The notes under the pieces: model-generated
What the model saw: the letters and a program-made list of their open reading frames with translations, nothing else
The model's database searches: none
What the model was told of the DNA's origin: nothing
Shown: positions 26,418 through 35,246 of the stretch, piece after piece
Layout: every line of letters begins with the position of its first letter
Numbering within the stretch: position 1 is the first letter of the stretch
From: Permianibacter aggregans
GTDB lineage: Bacteria; Pseudomonadota; Gammaproteobacteria; Enterobacterales; Permianibacteraceae
Direction of reading: 5' to 3'
Length of the DNA: 64,000 bases
Assembly: GCF_009756665.1 (NCBI RefSeq)
Contig: NZ_CP037953.1
Location: forward strand, 2,852,001-2,916,000
Translations under genes and position numbers: made by a program

Positions 26418-27740
26418 TCAGCACAGACGCTCGCTGACGCGGACGATCGACAGCGCCATTTCCAGCGCTTGTTCACCGTTCAGGCGCGGGTCGACCAGGC
26501 TTTTGTAAGCCCGTTCCAAATCCTGCTCCTCCAGGCCGCTGGCGCCACCGAGGCATTCGGTGACCGGCTCAGCCGTCATCTCGAAATGAACACCGCCGAG
26601 CACACTATGGCAGTCATGGTGAATGGCGAATGAGCTTTCCAGCTCGCGCAGGATGTCATCGAAACGACGGGTTTTGATGCCATTGGTCGTGGTCCGGGTA
26701 TTGCCGTGCATCGGGTCGGCACACCAGAGCACCGGCATGCCGTCGGCGCGAATGGCTTGGATCGCCGCCGGTAGTAAGGACTCGATCTGATCGGCTCCGT
26801 AACGGTGGATCAGCGTCAGCCGGCCCGGAAGCCGCTCGGGATTTAGTGCCTGACACAGCCTGCGCAGCGTATCGAGCGGCAGTTTCGGTCCAACTTTCAG
26901 CGCTACCGGATTGCTGATGCCACGCATGTATTCGACATGGGCACCAGCAAGATCGGCTGTGCGCATGCCGATCCACGGCAGATGGGTCGACAAGTTATAC
27001 CAACGATGGTCGCGTCCTGGCCGGGTCAGCGCCGATTCGTAATGCAGGTGCAGTGCTTCATGACAGGTGAAAAACTCGGTGCGCTGGGCCGGTGCTGGCG
27101 CCACCGTTTGCATCAGGGCGATGGCACGACGAACATCGCTGACCACCTGCCGGTATTCGTCGGCGCGCGGTGAATCAGCAACGAAACTCAAATCCCAGTG
27201 CTCGGCTGCCGACAAATCGCCAAAACCGCTTTCGGTCAGGGCCCGGATGTAATTGAGTGTCAGCGAGGCTAGCCCATAGCCGGTCAGCAGGCGTTTCGGG
27301 TCCGGTGTGCGACTACCAGCATCAAACTCGGCACCGTTGATCAAATCGCCGCGATAGCTCGGCAGCACCTGCTCATCACGGCTTTCAAATTCATCGGAAC
27401 GCGGTTTGGCGTATTGGCCGGCAATGCGACCAACCCGGATGATCGGCTTTTGCAATCCGTGGACCAGCACCAAGCTCATTTTCAGCAGGATTTTCAGCTT
27501 GGCGGTGATGCTGTCGGTATTGCAGTCGGCAAACGATTCGGCGCAATCGCCACCTTGCAACAGAAAGCGTTTGCCGGCGGCAGCATCGGCCAGTTGTCGT
27601 TGCAGATTGTCGATTTCCGCTTCGGTGACCAGCGGTGGCAGGCGTTGCAATTCCTGCGTGGCTTTTTGCAAAGCCGGCAGATCCGGATACGGCGGAAACT
27701 GTTGCAACGGGCGCGTCTGCCAGGAATCAGGGCGCCACAT
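26418..27740 (-). CDS. Class II 3-deoxy-7-phosphoheptulonate synthase
   Basis: 440 residues from ATG at 27740. Plant-type (class II) DAHP synthase: QGGDCAESF, PSYRGDLING, WDLSFV, HEALHLHYE, WIGMRTADLAGAHVEY and WCADPMHGNT are family motifs; conserved Cys and His in these blocks bind the metal. It catalyses the first step of the shikimate pathway from PEP and erythrose 4-phosphate. Enterobacteria use class I enzymes; class II forms occur in Pseudomonas and Xanthomonas. It lies alone with no other aro genes nearby. Confidence 0.95.
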   Translation of the reverse strand: MWRPDSWQTRPLQQFPPYPDLPALQKATQELQRLPPLVTEAEIDNLQRQLADAAAGKRFLLQGGDCAESFADCNTDSITAKLKILLKMSLVLVHGLQKPIIRVGRIAGQYAKPRSDEFESRDEQVLPSYRGDLINGAEFDAGSRTPDPKRLLTGYGLASLTLNYIRALTESGFGDLSAAEHWDLSFVADSPRADEYRQVVSDVRRAIALMQTVAPAPAQRTEFFTCHEALHLHYESALTRPGRDHRWYNLSTHLPWIGMRTADLAGAHVEYMRGISNPVALKVGPKLPLDTLRRLCQALNPERLPGRLTLIHRYGADQIESLLPAAIQAIRADGMPVLWCADPMHGNTRTTTNGIKTRRFDDILRELESSFAIHHDCHSVLGGVHFEMTAEPVTECLGGASGLEEQDLERAYKSLVDPRLNGEQALEMALSIVRVSERLC

Positions 27741-27784
27741 GAGATTTATCACGTACGTCAATAATGACGCCGATCGTACACAAA

Positions 27785-30067
27785 TCAGGGCGCTGCTGCA
27801 TCCGCTGGAAACTGCAATTCGTGCGCCAGTGCTGGAGTTAAATCAAATAAGGTGCCGATACCGATGACCCGGCTGATTTCGGCGCGGAATTGATCGGCTT
27901 TGTATCGCGAGTTATTGAACACCGGTTTCAACAGCGCCTCGAATTCACTGCGCGGCAATGGATTGACCGGTGCAATCGCACAGGCAAATATTCGGGCCTT
28001 TTCCTGCAAGGCCTGTTGCAGCATCTGCCGCTCGTCGGCCGGCGATGCGGGTTCCAGCAGACTCCAGATCGCCGTGTGCTCGTCCTGCTTTTGCAGTTTC
28101 AACAAGGCGTGACGAACCTTGTCGACGGCGCCGACATTATTGCAATGCTCGCTGAGCAGGGTCTGCAATAACTCGCGTTGATTCAAACTGGTGATCGAGA
28201 TCTTGTCATCACCAAAAGGATAAAGCAGCGAACTGCCCGGATTGAATCCACAGGCAAAAAGATATGGGCGTTTTTCGCTGTCGCGCGACAACACAAACGG
28301 TACACCGGCAAGGCCAACGCCAACCAGCATCTCGGCGATGCGGGCATCGGCAATTTGCTGCTGCTCATGGGTACAGCGAGGCAGGCGGTGCCGATTGTTC
28401 TGAATGATGTACGTGAAAAAGCGCGCGGCGCCATGTTTGCTGACCCGGAAATCACGTTCCAGCGACAGCCGCTCTCCTTGGTGCTGACTGCGTACGACAC
28501 GATACGCCTGTTGCGCCAATTCTTCCGGCTCTTTGACTTTTTCCTGCAGCGCCGGGAAGCTGACTTTGACGATTTCCCGTGCTTCAAATCGGCCTGGTCT
28601 GTTCAACTGCAGCTGCAAACCATTGATGGAAAAATCCACCAGCTCGCCGCTGACCGATTCATTTTCACTGTCGACCTGCACTGCGGTCTTGTGCAAATAG
28701 CGCTCCTGCGCACGCTGGCCGCGCACACCCATGGCGAACAGCGGCGGTACCGGTGAGCGTGGCACTTCCCAGACTTTCAGCCACTCCGGTACCTGGGTCG
28801 GCAAGGCATCGAAGCGTTGTTCCGGGCGCAATGTGCTTTGATAAGGCACCAGCGCACAGCTATGGCTGATGCGACCGAGGCGCTGTTGCCAGTCGGCAAT
28901 ATGCGGCTTTAGCGATTCGGGCAACATGTCCAACGCTTCATCGATATCGGCTTGGTGCAGCGTTGGTTGTTTACGCCAGACCAATCCATAACAGGCACTT
29001 TCCTCGGACTCATTCATCAACCGATACCAGTCATCGCGCTGAGCTTTGGCTTGCAGCGCGTCGGCGGGCAGCGCATAAACGCGACCTTGCCAGCGCATCA
29101 CGTGCAGGCTTTGCCGGCTGGCGACAATGATCTGACTTTGTTTTTCCAGCATCGCCGCCGTCGTGATGCGCGCCAGTTGCCGGGCCGCCAAGGCGATCAG
29201 CGGTGTGGTCTCGCTCAATGCATATTCGACTGGCCCAGCACAGGCTTCCAGCTCAATGCGCTCGCCACTGGGCCGGAAAAACGCGTATAGCCCTTGCAGG
29301 CGCTGACCATACAAGCGGTCATAAGCACGCGCATAAGTGACCTGCAGCAGGTCATTCAGCTCGTGCTTGTAGCGGTTCGATTGGCTTTCGATAAAGTGCG
29401 GCAGGAAGTGATCAAACTCGCGTTCGCTGTCGCGCATCTGCCGCTTCAGGCGCAGCACTTTGCGATCCTGTTCGAGATCGGTGGCGACCACGGTATAGGC
29501 GATCTCGCCGAATGGTTCGCCATGCTTTTGTTGCAGTTCATCAAAGTGCAGCGACAGCGGCGTACCCGGTGGCAATTGAATATTGGCCGACGGCGACAGG
29601 CGTAATCCCAGCAATGACAAGTCCAGCGTTTTTCCGGCCAGGCGATTGCCGTTTTCCAATTCCATGGTCACCGACGAGACATAATTCATTCGTGATTCGG
29701 CCCGGCGCGGCCGGTAGCCAAAATCGATGCACATCACCTCATCATCGCGGGCATCGGCATGCACGGTGCGAGCGCCGCCCGATTCCGATTTCGCCATTTT
29801 GGTACTGGCCAGCAAGGCTTCGTACACGCCAAGCGTGTACTGGCCACGAAACCGCGCCAGCAACTGCTCGAATATCGCAATCGAGCGCTCATCCATCCAG
29901 TGGGTGCGGCCGCCATGTTGATACTCTTTACATTTGCCGGCGACCTGGCCGCGCAGATCAAGCGTGCGCATGCAGGGCTGTGACAGCCGTTGCTGCTCCA
30001 TGCGCTCCAGTTCCTGCTTGGTGCTGGGGGCGGCACGGCCGCGGTTGGGAGGGAGGTAATTCGCCAT
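27785..30067 (-). CDS. Large protein with two PilZ domains
   Basis: 760 residues. A first PilZ-like domain near 120-225 has RRAESR and later TLDLSLLGLRLS; a second near 470-570 has RYLHKTAV and ELVDFSINGLQLQL (DxSxxG motif in both). Long regions between and after lack known domains; the middle has helical and beta stretches and no membrane segments. PilZ domains bind cyclic di-GMP. The RxxxR of the second domain is not clear, so its binding is uncertain. Shares the upstream region with the PEP-CTERM-like gene. Probably cytoplasmic; role unknown. Confidence 0.8.
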   Translation of the reverse strand: MANYLPPNRGRAAPSTKQELERMEQQRLSQPCMRTLDLRGQVAGKCKEYQHGGRTHWMDERSIAIFEQLLARFRGQYTLGVYEALLASTKMAKSESGGARTVHADARDDEVMCIDFGYRPRRAESRMNYVSSVTMELENGNRLAGKTLDLSLLGLRLSPSANIQLPPGTPLSLHFDELQQKHGEPFGEIAYTVVATDLEQDRKVLRLKRQMRDSEREFDHFLPHFIESQSNRYKHELNDLLQVTYARAYDRLYGQRLQGLYAFFRPSGERIELEACAGPVEYALSETTPLIALAARQLARITTAAMLEKQSQIIVASRQSLHVMRWQGRVYALPADALQAKAQRDDWYRLMNESEESACYGLVWRKQPTLHQADIDEALDMLPESLKPHIADWQQRLGRISHSCALVPYQSTLRPEQRFDALPTQVPEWLKVWEVPRSPVPPLFAMGVRGQRAQERYLHKTAVQVDSENESVSGELVDFSINGLQLQLNRPGRFEAREIVKVSFPALQEKVKEPEELAQQAYRVVRSQHQGERLSLERDFRVSKHGAARFFTYIIQNNRHRLPRCTHEQQQIADARIAEMLVGVGLAGVPFVLSRDSEKRPYLFACGFNPGSSLLYPFGDDKISITSLNQRELLQTLLSEHCNNVGAVDKVRHALLKLQKQDEHTAIWSLLEPASPADERQMLQQALQEKARIFACAIAPVNPLPRSEFEALLKPVFNNSRYKADQFRAEISRVIGIGTLFDLTPALAHELQFPADAAAP

Positions 30068-30176
30068 AACATCGGTCCACGAATACGTTCATCAAATATA
30101 GACTGTGGTACAGAATTTGCCGCGAAGGGCTGGGTCTTGATTGTTGTTTACCATGCCAATCGAGGTCGCCTTCAGG

Positions 30177-30234
30177 TTTTCGGTAATCAACGACGTTTTC
30201 TTTATAACTTACCGAAAAATTGCTGATTTTCGGT
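30177..30234. promoter_or_regulatory. Cluster of TTTTCGGT/ACCGAAAA sites (possible activator-binding site)
   Basis: TTTTCGGTAA at 30177-30186, TTACCGAAAA at 30209-30218 and TTTTCGGT at 30227-30234 form two inverted pairs. They lie about 90-150 bases upstream of the sigma-54 promoter, the usual place for enhancer-binding proteins. The protein is unknown; PrsR-type regulators are candidates. Confidence 0.45.
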
Positions 30235-30325
30235 CTTTGGGACGTGTCAGGTAATTTGCCATTTACAACACTCACTTGGTTACCAATAAGTGCTAATCGA
30301 TTGATTTAAATTGTAAAAGTTGAAG

Positions 30326-30343
30326 TGGCACCGACCTTGCTTT
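30326..30343 (+). promoter_or_regulatory. Sigma-54 promoter of PEP-CTERM-like gene
   Basis: TGGCACCGACCTTGCTTT: GG and GC are 10 bases apart as required, and TGGCAC-N5-TTGCT matches the sigma-54 consensus. Transcription would begin near 30353. Confidence 0.8.
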
Positions 30344-30358
30344 ACTGCTGTGCACCAT

Positions 30359-30378
30359 GTAAGCGAGCTGTCGCTTAC
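30359..30378 (+). other. 5' leader hairpin before PEP-CTERM-like gene
   Basis: Perfect 8-bp stem GTAAGCGA / TCGCTTAC with tetraloop GCTG. It starts about 6 bases into the predicted sigma-54 transcript and ends 9 bases before the AAGGAGGAG ribosome site, so it could stabilise the mRNA or tune translation. Confidence 0.6.
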
Positions 30379-30401
30379 CAAACAGCAAGGAGGAGTGAAG
30401 A

Positions 30402-31265
30402 ATGAAATTATTGAAGTGGCAAGGCATGGCCGCCGTATTCGCGCTTGGACTGAGCGCGCTGCCAGCTCAAGCCATCGTAGTGACCTCAGAGACCAACGCC
30501 AATGCCTTGGCTGCCGCTCTGTTGGCCGGTGGTGGCGCCGGTATTGATTTGGGAAGTGTTGTGGTTTCGGTCAGCAATCATACCTCGGGAAGCGCCGTAT
30601 CCAGCGGTACCTACACCAACGCCAGCAATACCTATGGCATCGGTAACGGTATCGTGCTGTCCAGCGGTAACGTACTGAATTATGGTGACGGTCCAAATAC
30701 GGCTGGTGGCACCACCACGGCTTATGGCGTGGCGGCGACGGCAGCAGAAGAATTGTTGTTGGACCCCATCACTGGTGGTTCATTGAATCATAACGATGTC
30801 ACCAGCATTACCTTGACCTTTAACCTACTGCCGGGCTTCGATTCGGTATTCTTCAATATCGCTTTCGGTTCGGAAGAATGGCCAGAGTGGGCGGGTTCAT
30901 CATTCATTGATGCGTTCGGCCTGTTCGTCAACGGCACCAACGTTGCGTTCGCTAACGGTAATCCGATCAACATTGACCATCCAGACATGGTTGGTCAGGC
31001 CGGTACCGAGCTGGACGGCATGTTGGGCGGCAGCACTGGTGCGTTTGGCCAGTTCGTGCACACCTTCGGTACCTTCGTTGGTGATGGCGCCATGGGCGTG
31101 ACCGTTACGTTCATCATTGCCGATTCAGGTGATTCGTCACTGGACAGCACGGTCTACATCAGCCAGCTCGGTGGCTCGGCTCCGCCGCCTCCGGTGCCAG
31201 CTCCGGCTGCTGCACTGCTGATCGCTGGTGGTTTGCTGCTGCTTGGCCGTAAACGCCAACGTTAA
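30402..31265 (+). CDS. Exported choice-of-anchor L protein with PEP-CTERM-like sorting signal
   Basis: 287 residues: signal peptide (MKLLKWQGMAAVFALGLSAL, ending PAQA), then a Gly/Thr/Ser-rich beta domain of the choice-of-anchor L type (NTYGIGNGIVLSSGNV, SVFFNIAFGSEEWPEW, FVNGTNVAFANGNPINID). The C-terminus VPAPAAALLIAGGLLLLGRK has the tripartite sorting layout: VPxP, helix, basic end, as in PEP-CTERM/exosortase substrates. Likely processed and released or anchored at the surface. Preceded by a sigma-54 promoter and strong ribosome site, followed by a terminator. Confidence 0.85.
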   Translation: MKLLKWQGMAAVFALGLSALPAQAIVVTSETNANALAAALLAGGGAGIDLGSVVVSVSNHTSGSAVSSGTYTNASNTYGIGNGIVLSSGNVLNYGDGPNTAGGTTTAYGVAATAAEELLLDPITGGSLNHNDVTSITLTFNLLPGFDSVFFNIAFGSEEWPEWAGSSFIDAFGLFVNGTNVAFANGNPINIDHPDMVGQAGTELDGMLGGSTGAFGQFVHTFGTFVGDGAMGVTVTFIIADSGDSSLDSTVYISQLGGSAPPPPVPAPAAALLIAGGLLLLGRKRQR

Positions 31266-31295
31266 GCATCCCAGGCAGCGTTTCTGCTGCAGCTG

Positions 31296-31325
31296 AAAAC
31301 GGCGACCACTGGTCGCCGTTTTTTA
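31296..31325 (+). terminator. Rho-independent terminator after PEP-CTERM-like gene
   Basis: Stem AACGGCGACCA / TGGTCGCCGTT with a very short loop, followed by T6. Confidence 0.93.
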
Positions 31326-31401
31326 TTGTCGATAAGAACGGTTTTCCGACGAAATGCCAATGAGGTGTTCACTGCTTCGGGTGCGCATTCTGCGCCGGCT
31401 T

Positions 31402-31430
31402 TTGACCTAGGCTGGTTTTGCTTTTAGGCT
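31402..31430 (+). promoter_or_regulatory. Candidate promoter of radA
   Basis: TTGACC, 17-base spacer, TAGGCT, 32 bases before the radA ATG. The -35 is good and the -10 is weak. Confidence 0.3.
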
Positions 31431-31461
31431 CTGCTGCCTTTTATGGAGATTTGCCCAACTC

Positions 31462-32829
31462 ATGGCCAAGAATAAAACCGTTTACGCTTGCGCTGCCTGT
31501 GGCGCCATCAGTCCGAAATGGCAAGGGCAGTGTGCCGATTGTGGCCAGTGGAATACGCTCAGCGAACAGGTTGAAGTGAAAGCGCCGGCGCGCAGCGGCC
31601 GTTTTGCCGGATTCGCCGGAGCGGCGTCGACAGTCACCCGCTTGCCGGAAGTGCAAACCGGCAATATCCAGCGCTGGCCAACCGGTTCCGGCGAGCTGGA
31701 TCGAGTCTTGGGCGGTGGCCTGGTGCCGGGTTCGGTGGTGCTGATTGGCGGTGATCCGGGCATTGGTAAATCGACACTTTTGACGCAGACACTTTGCCTA
31801 TTGGCCGGGCAGGGGCCGGCACTGTATGTCACCGGCGAAGAAAGCCTGGAGCAGGTTTCGCTACGTGCCAAACGCTTGGGGCTCGGCGAGTCCAATTTGG
31901 CGCTGCTGGCTGAAACGCAAGTCGAGCGCATTGTTGCCGTCGCGGAACAGGAAAAACCGCAAGTGATGGTCGTCGACTCGGTGCAGACGCTTTACACCGA
32001 ACAACTGCAATCGGCGCCCGGTGGCGTTTCCCAGGTGCGGGAAAGTGCGGCCTTGCTGACCCGTTTTGCCAAGCAGACCGGTACCGCATTGTTTCTGGTC
32101 GGCCATGTCACCAAAGACGGCGCTTTGGCCGGCCCGCGGGTACTGGAGCATATGGTTGATGCCGTGCTCTATTTCGAAGGTGAAAGCGACGGCCGTTTCC
32201 GCTTGGTGCGAGCAGTGAAAAATCGTTTTGGCGCGGTCAACGAACTCGGCGTGTTTGCCATGACCGAAACCGGCCTGAAAGAGGTCAAGAATCCGTCGGC
32301 GATTTTTCTGACCCGCAACAGCCAACCGGTGCCCGGTTCGCTGGTCACGGCGACCTGGGAAGGTACCCGGCCGTTATTGGTCGAAGTGCAAGCGCTGGTC
32401 GATGAAAGTCGGGCCGGGCATCCGCGCCGGGTGGCGGTCGGTTTGGACAGCAACCGCTTGGCGATGTTGCTGGCAGTGTTGCACCGTCATGGCGGTGTAC
32501 AGTCCTACGATCAGGATGTGTTCCTGAACGTCGTTGGTGGTGTGCGAGTGTTGGAAACCAGTGCCGATCTGGCGCAGCTGCTGGCCGTGGTGTCGTCACT
32601 GCGCAACCGGCCTTTGCCTACCGACTTGATTGCCTTCGCGGAAGTCGGTTTGGCCGGAGAGTTGCGGCCGGTACCGAATGGCCAGGAGCGATTGAAAGAG
32701 GCCGCCAAACATGGATTCCGACGCGCCATCGTGCCGCTCGGCAATGCACCGAAACTGCCGCCGGAAGGTATGACTGTGCAGGCCGTGCGTTCCTTGCACG
32801 AAGCGTTGCTGGCGGCTTATCAGGAGTAA
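31462..32829 (+). CDS. radA: DNA repair protein RadA
   Basis: 455 residues. C4 zinc finger (C10, C13, C24, C27), RecA-like ATPase with Walker A GDPGIGKST (97-105), the RadA-specific KNRFG at 253-257, and a Lon-like C-terminal domain (DLIAFAEVGLAGELRPV). It drives branch migration in recombination repair. GGAG lies upstream of the ATG. Monocistronic. Confidence 0.97.
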   Translation: MAKNKTVYACAACGAISPKWQGQCADCGQWNTLSEQVEVKAPARSGRFAGFAGAASTVTRLPEVQTGNIQRWPTGSGELDRVLGGGLVPGSVVLIGGDPGIGKSTLLTQTLCLLAGQGPALYVTGEESLEQVSLRAKRLGLGESNLALLAETQVERIVAVAEQEKPQVMVVDSVQTLYTEQLQSAPGGVSQVRESAALLTRFAKQTGTALFLVGHVTKDGALAGPRVLEHMVDAVLYFEGESDGRFRLVRAVKNRFGAVNELGVFAMTETGLKEVKNPSAIFLTRNSQPVPGSLVTATWEGTRPLLVEVQALVDESRAGHPRRVAVGLDSNRLAMLLAVLHRHGGVQSYDQDVFLNVVGGVRVLETSADLAQLLAVVSSLRNRPLPTDLIAFAEVGLAGELRPVPNGQERLKEAAKHGFRRAIVPLGNAPKLPPEGMTVQAVRSLHEALLAAYQE

Positions 32830-32882
32830 TTGGCGATTATTTGACGGGAGTTGAACCGGAAGTAAGTGCCTGCTTCACGAGT

Positions 32883-33266
32883 TCATTCATCACTATGTCG
32901 TAGCGCCGGGAATTCCCGCTCGAGCGCGCTGGCATCGCCCAGATTCAATTCCACCAGACGGCGCAAATGGCTGATGCTGTCCAGATCGATGCTGTCGCAA
33001 AGCAGACCCATGACACCTTCGCGCTCATGTGCAACGCGCACCGTCATCCGAATGACGACATCGTCTTCGTCGCCAAGCGGAATTTCCAGCGTCAACGGTG
33101 TCACCAGACTGACATCGGCGTATTCGGCCGGAATCGCGACCAGCGCGCCCTGCAGCGAAACATCGCATACCTGGCAGGGAACTCGGCCATTGCTGTCGCA
33201 CAGGTAGGCTTGTGAGAAAAAATCAACGCGGGAAAAGCGCCGTCGATCGCTGTGTTGTTCGCTCAT
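32883..33266 (-). CDS. Single-domain PilZ protein
   Basis: 127 residues from ATG at 33266 with AAGGA upstream. The PilZ motifs are complete: RRRFSRVDF (RxxxR) near residue 8 and CDVSLQGALVAI (DxSxxG) near residue 37. It likely binds cyclic di-GMP. It is divergent from motAB, which suggests a YcgR-like or PlzA-like link to flagellar control, but it lacks the YcgR N-terminal domain. Confidence 0.85.
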   Translation of the reverse strand: MSEQHSDRRRFSRVDFFSQAYLCDSNGRVPCQVCDVSLQGALVAIPAEYADVSLVTPLTLEIPLGDEDDVVIRMTVRVAHEREGVMGLLCDSIDLDSISHLRRLVELNLGDASALEREFPALRHSDE

Positions 33267-33401
33267 GCTGGGAAATCCTTGCCATGGTTCCGGCAGTATA
33301 GTTCGCTCAGCCGCAAATTGTTTTCTGGCACGCCTTTGCAATCGCCAACGATGAACTATGCTTAAGCCGTTCACAAGAATCGTTCCGGGTATTTATCGCG
33401 C

Positions 33402-34253
33402 ATGAATTTGATTGTTGGCGCTGTCATCGTATGGGCGGCGGTGATTGCTGGATACATGTTGTCAGGCGGCGATTTGCTCGCATTGTGGCAGCCTTTCGAG
33501 TTGATCACGATTTGTGGAGCTGCGTTTGGCGCTTTTTTTATTGCCAACCCAATGGGCGTGATCGCTCAGACGTTTAAGGGTGGCATCGGGTTGCTCGGCG
33601 GTTCCCCGTATAACAAAACCATGTACATGGAATTGTTGAGTCTGCTTTATGACCTGTTCAGCAAAATCCGCAAAGAAGGTTTGATCGCCATTGAAGGCGA
33701 AATCGAAGACCCAAAAGCCAGCGCGATCTTCACCAAGTACAAGCTGATCATGAAGGATCACCATGTGCTCGATTTCATCTGTGATTACATGCGACTGATG
33801 GTGGTCGGCGATATGAGTGCACACGAACTCGAAGCACTGATGGACGCGGAAATGGAAGCTCACCATACCGAAGCGTTGCTGCCGGCCAATGCCTTGCAGA
33901 AAGTCGCTGATGCACTGCCTGGCTTCGGTATCGTCGCGGCGGTCATGGGTATTGTCATCACCATGGGAGCACTTGGCGGTCCGCCTGAGGTGCTCGGTCA
34001 CCATGTAGCGGCGGCGTTGGTCGGAACTTTTCTCGGTATTTTGTTTGCCTATGGATTTGTCGCGCCAATGGTCAGTTCCATGGAGCACAAGGTGCGCGAG
34101 GAAGGCCAGTTCTATGCCTGCATCAAAGCCTCGCTGCTGGCTTGCGTCAGTGGCGCGCCGCCGCAAGTGGCCATTGAATTTGGCCGCAAAGTATTGTTCA
34201 GCTCGGTACGTCCTTCCTTTACCGAGCTGGAAAAGCGGGTGCGCGGTAACTAA
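33402..34253 (+). CDS. motA: Flagellar motor stator protein MotA
   Basis: 283 residues, MotA length. Four transmembrane segments (about 1-20, 33-52, 170-190, 203-223) and a large cytoplasmic loop with conserved charged residues (KIRKEGLIAIEGEIEDP). The PGFGIVAAVMGIVITMG helix is characteristic. It forms the proton-driven stator with MotB. Nine bases separate it from motB. Confidence 0.95.
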   Translation: MNLIVGAVIVWAAVIAGYMLSGGDLLALWQPFELITICGAAFGAFFIANPMGVIAQTFKGGIGLLGGSPYNKTMYMELLSLLYDLFSKIRKEGLIAIEGEIEDPKASAIFTKYKLIMKDHHVLDFICDYMRLMVVGDMSAHELEALMDAEMEAHHTEALLPANALQKVADALPGFGIVAAVMGIVITMGALGGPPEVLGHHVAAALVGTFLGILFAYGFVAPMVSSMEHKVREEGQFYACIKASLLACVSGAPPQVAIEFGRKVLFSSVRPSFTELEKRVRGN

Positions 34254-34262
34254 GGCGAGACG

Positions 34263-35243
34263 ATGGCAGACAAAGGCGAAGGCAAACAGCCGATCATCGT
34301 CAAGAAGGTCAAGAAAGGTCATGGTGGCCATCACGGCGGTGCCTGGAAAGTCGCGTTCGCCGATTTCACCACCGCGATGATGGCGTTCTTCATGTTGCTG
34401 TGGTTGCTCGGCAGTGTTTCATCGGAACAGAAAGCCGCTATTTCTTCTTATTTCCAGGACCCGGGCGGCACTTTCATGGGCGAGGGCGGTGCCAACGCAT
34501 CGCTGATTGAATTGGGCGAACCGAAACTGCCTACCACCCAGGAAGTGCCGGAGGTTTTGGCTCCCGGCGCCGCCGCCGACACTGAGCAGGATGGCCCCGG
34601 CGATGAACAAGCCAGACAGAAGGCCCTGGAAGATGCCGAGAACCTGGCGCTGGCACAGCTGAAAGAAAAAATGATCGACATGGTCAACAGCAACATGGCC
34701 TTTTCCGATTACAAGGATCAGGTGCTGATTGACATCACACCGGAAGGTTTACGGATCCAGATTGTCGACAAGGAAGGGCGGCCGATGTTCGACTCAGGCA
34801 GTCCACAAATGAAATATTATTCGATCGCCATTCTTCAGAATCTGGCCAAACTGATTGCCCAAGTACCGAACCGGATTTCGATCACTGGACATACCGACGC
34901 TATGCCGTTTCTTGATCGAAAAGATTACGGCAACTGGGAGTTGTCGGCTGAGCGCGCCAATGCCGCACGTCGTGAGTTGATCGCCGGAGGCGTCAAGGCT
35001 TCGCAGATTGCTCGTATCGAAGGCTTTGCTGATTCGGTGTTGTTCAACGAAGCCGATCCAGACGATCCCGTCAACCGGCGTATCGCCATTATCGTGTTGA
35101 AAAAACGCATAGATGATGCCTTGAAATCGCATGCGCTCGGGCAGTTCAGTGAAGATTATCTGGCGCCGCAGAATATCGATACGCCCGCGCCGCAAGTGCC
35201 TGAGCCTGCTGTTGAAGAACCACCGGAAACGCCAGCGCAATAA
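34263..35243 (+). CDS. motB: Flagellar motor stator protein MotB
   Basis: 326 residues. The N-terminal plug and transmembrane helix carry the proton-binding Asp34 in AFADFTTAMMAFFMLLWLL (Asp32 in E. coli). A linker leads to the OmpA-like peptidoglycan-binding domain (about 180-285) with ISITGHTDAMPF and ANAARRELIAGG. It anchors the stator to the cell wall. A Pro/Glu-rich tail is added. Asp34 and the MotA type point to proton rather than sodium drive. Confidence 0.95.
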   Translation: MADKGEGKQPIIVKKVKKGHGGHHGGAWKVAFADFTTAMMAFFMLLWLLGSVSSEQKAAISSYFQDPGGTFMGEGGANASLIELGEPKLPTTQEVPEVLAPGAAADTEQDGPGDEQARQKALEDAENLALAQLKEKMIDMVNSNMAFSDYKDQVLIDITPEGLRIQIVDKEGRPMFDSGSPQMKYYSIAILQNLAKLIAQVPNRISITGHTDAMPFLDRKDYGNWELSAERANAARRELIAGGVKASQIARIEGFADSVLFNEADPDDPVNRRIAIIVLKKRIDDALKSHALGQFSEDYLAPQNIDTPAPQVPEPAVEEPPETPAQ

Positions 35244-35246
35244 TTT

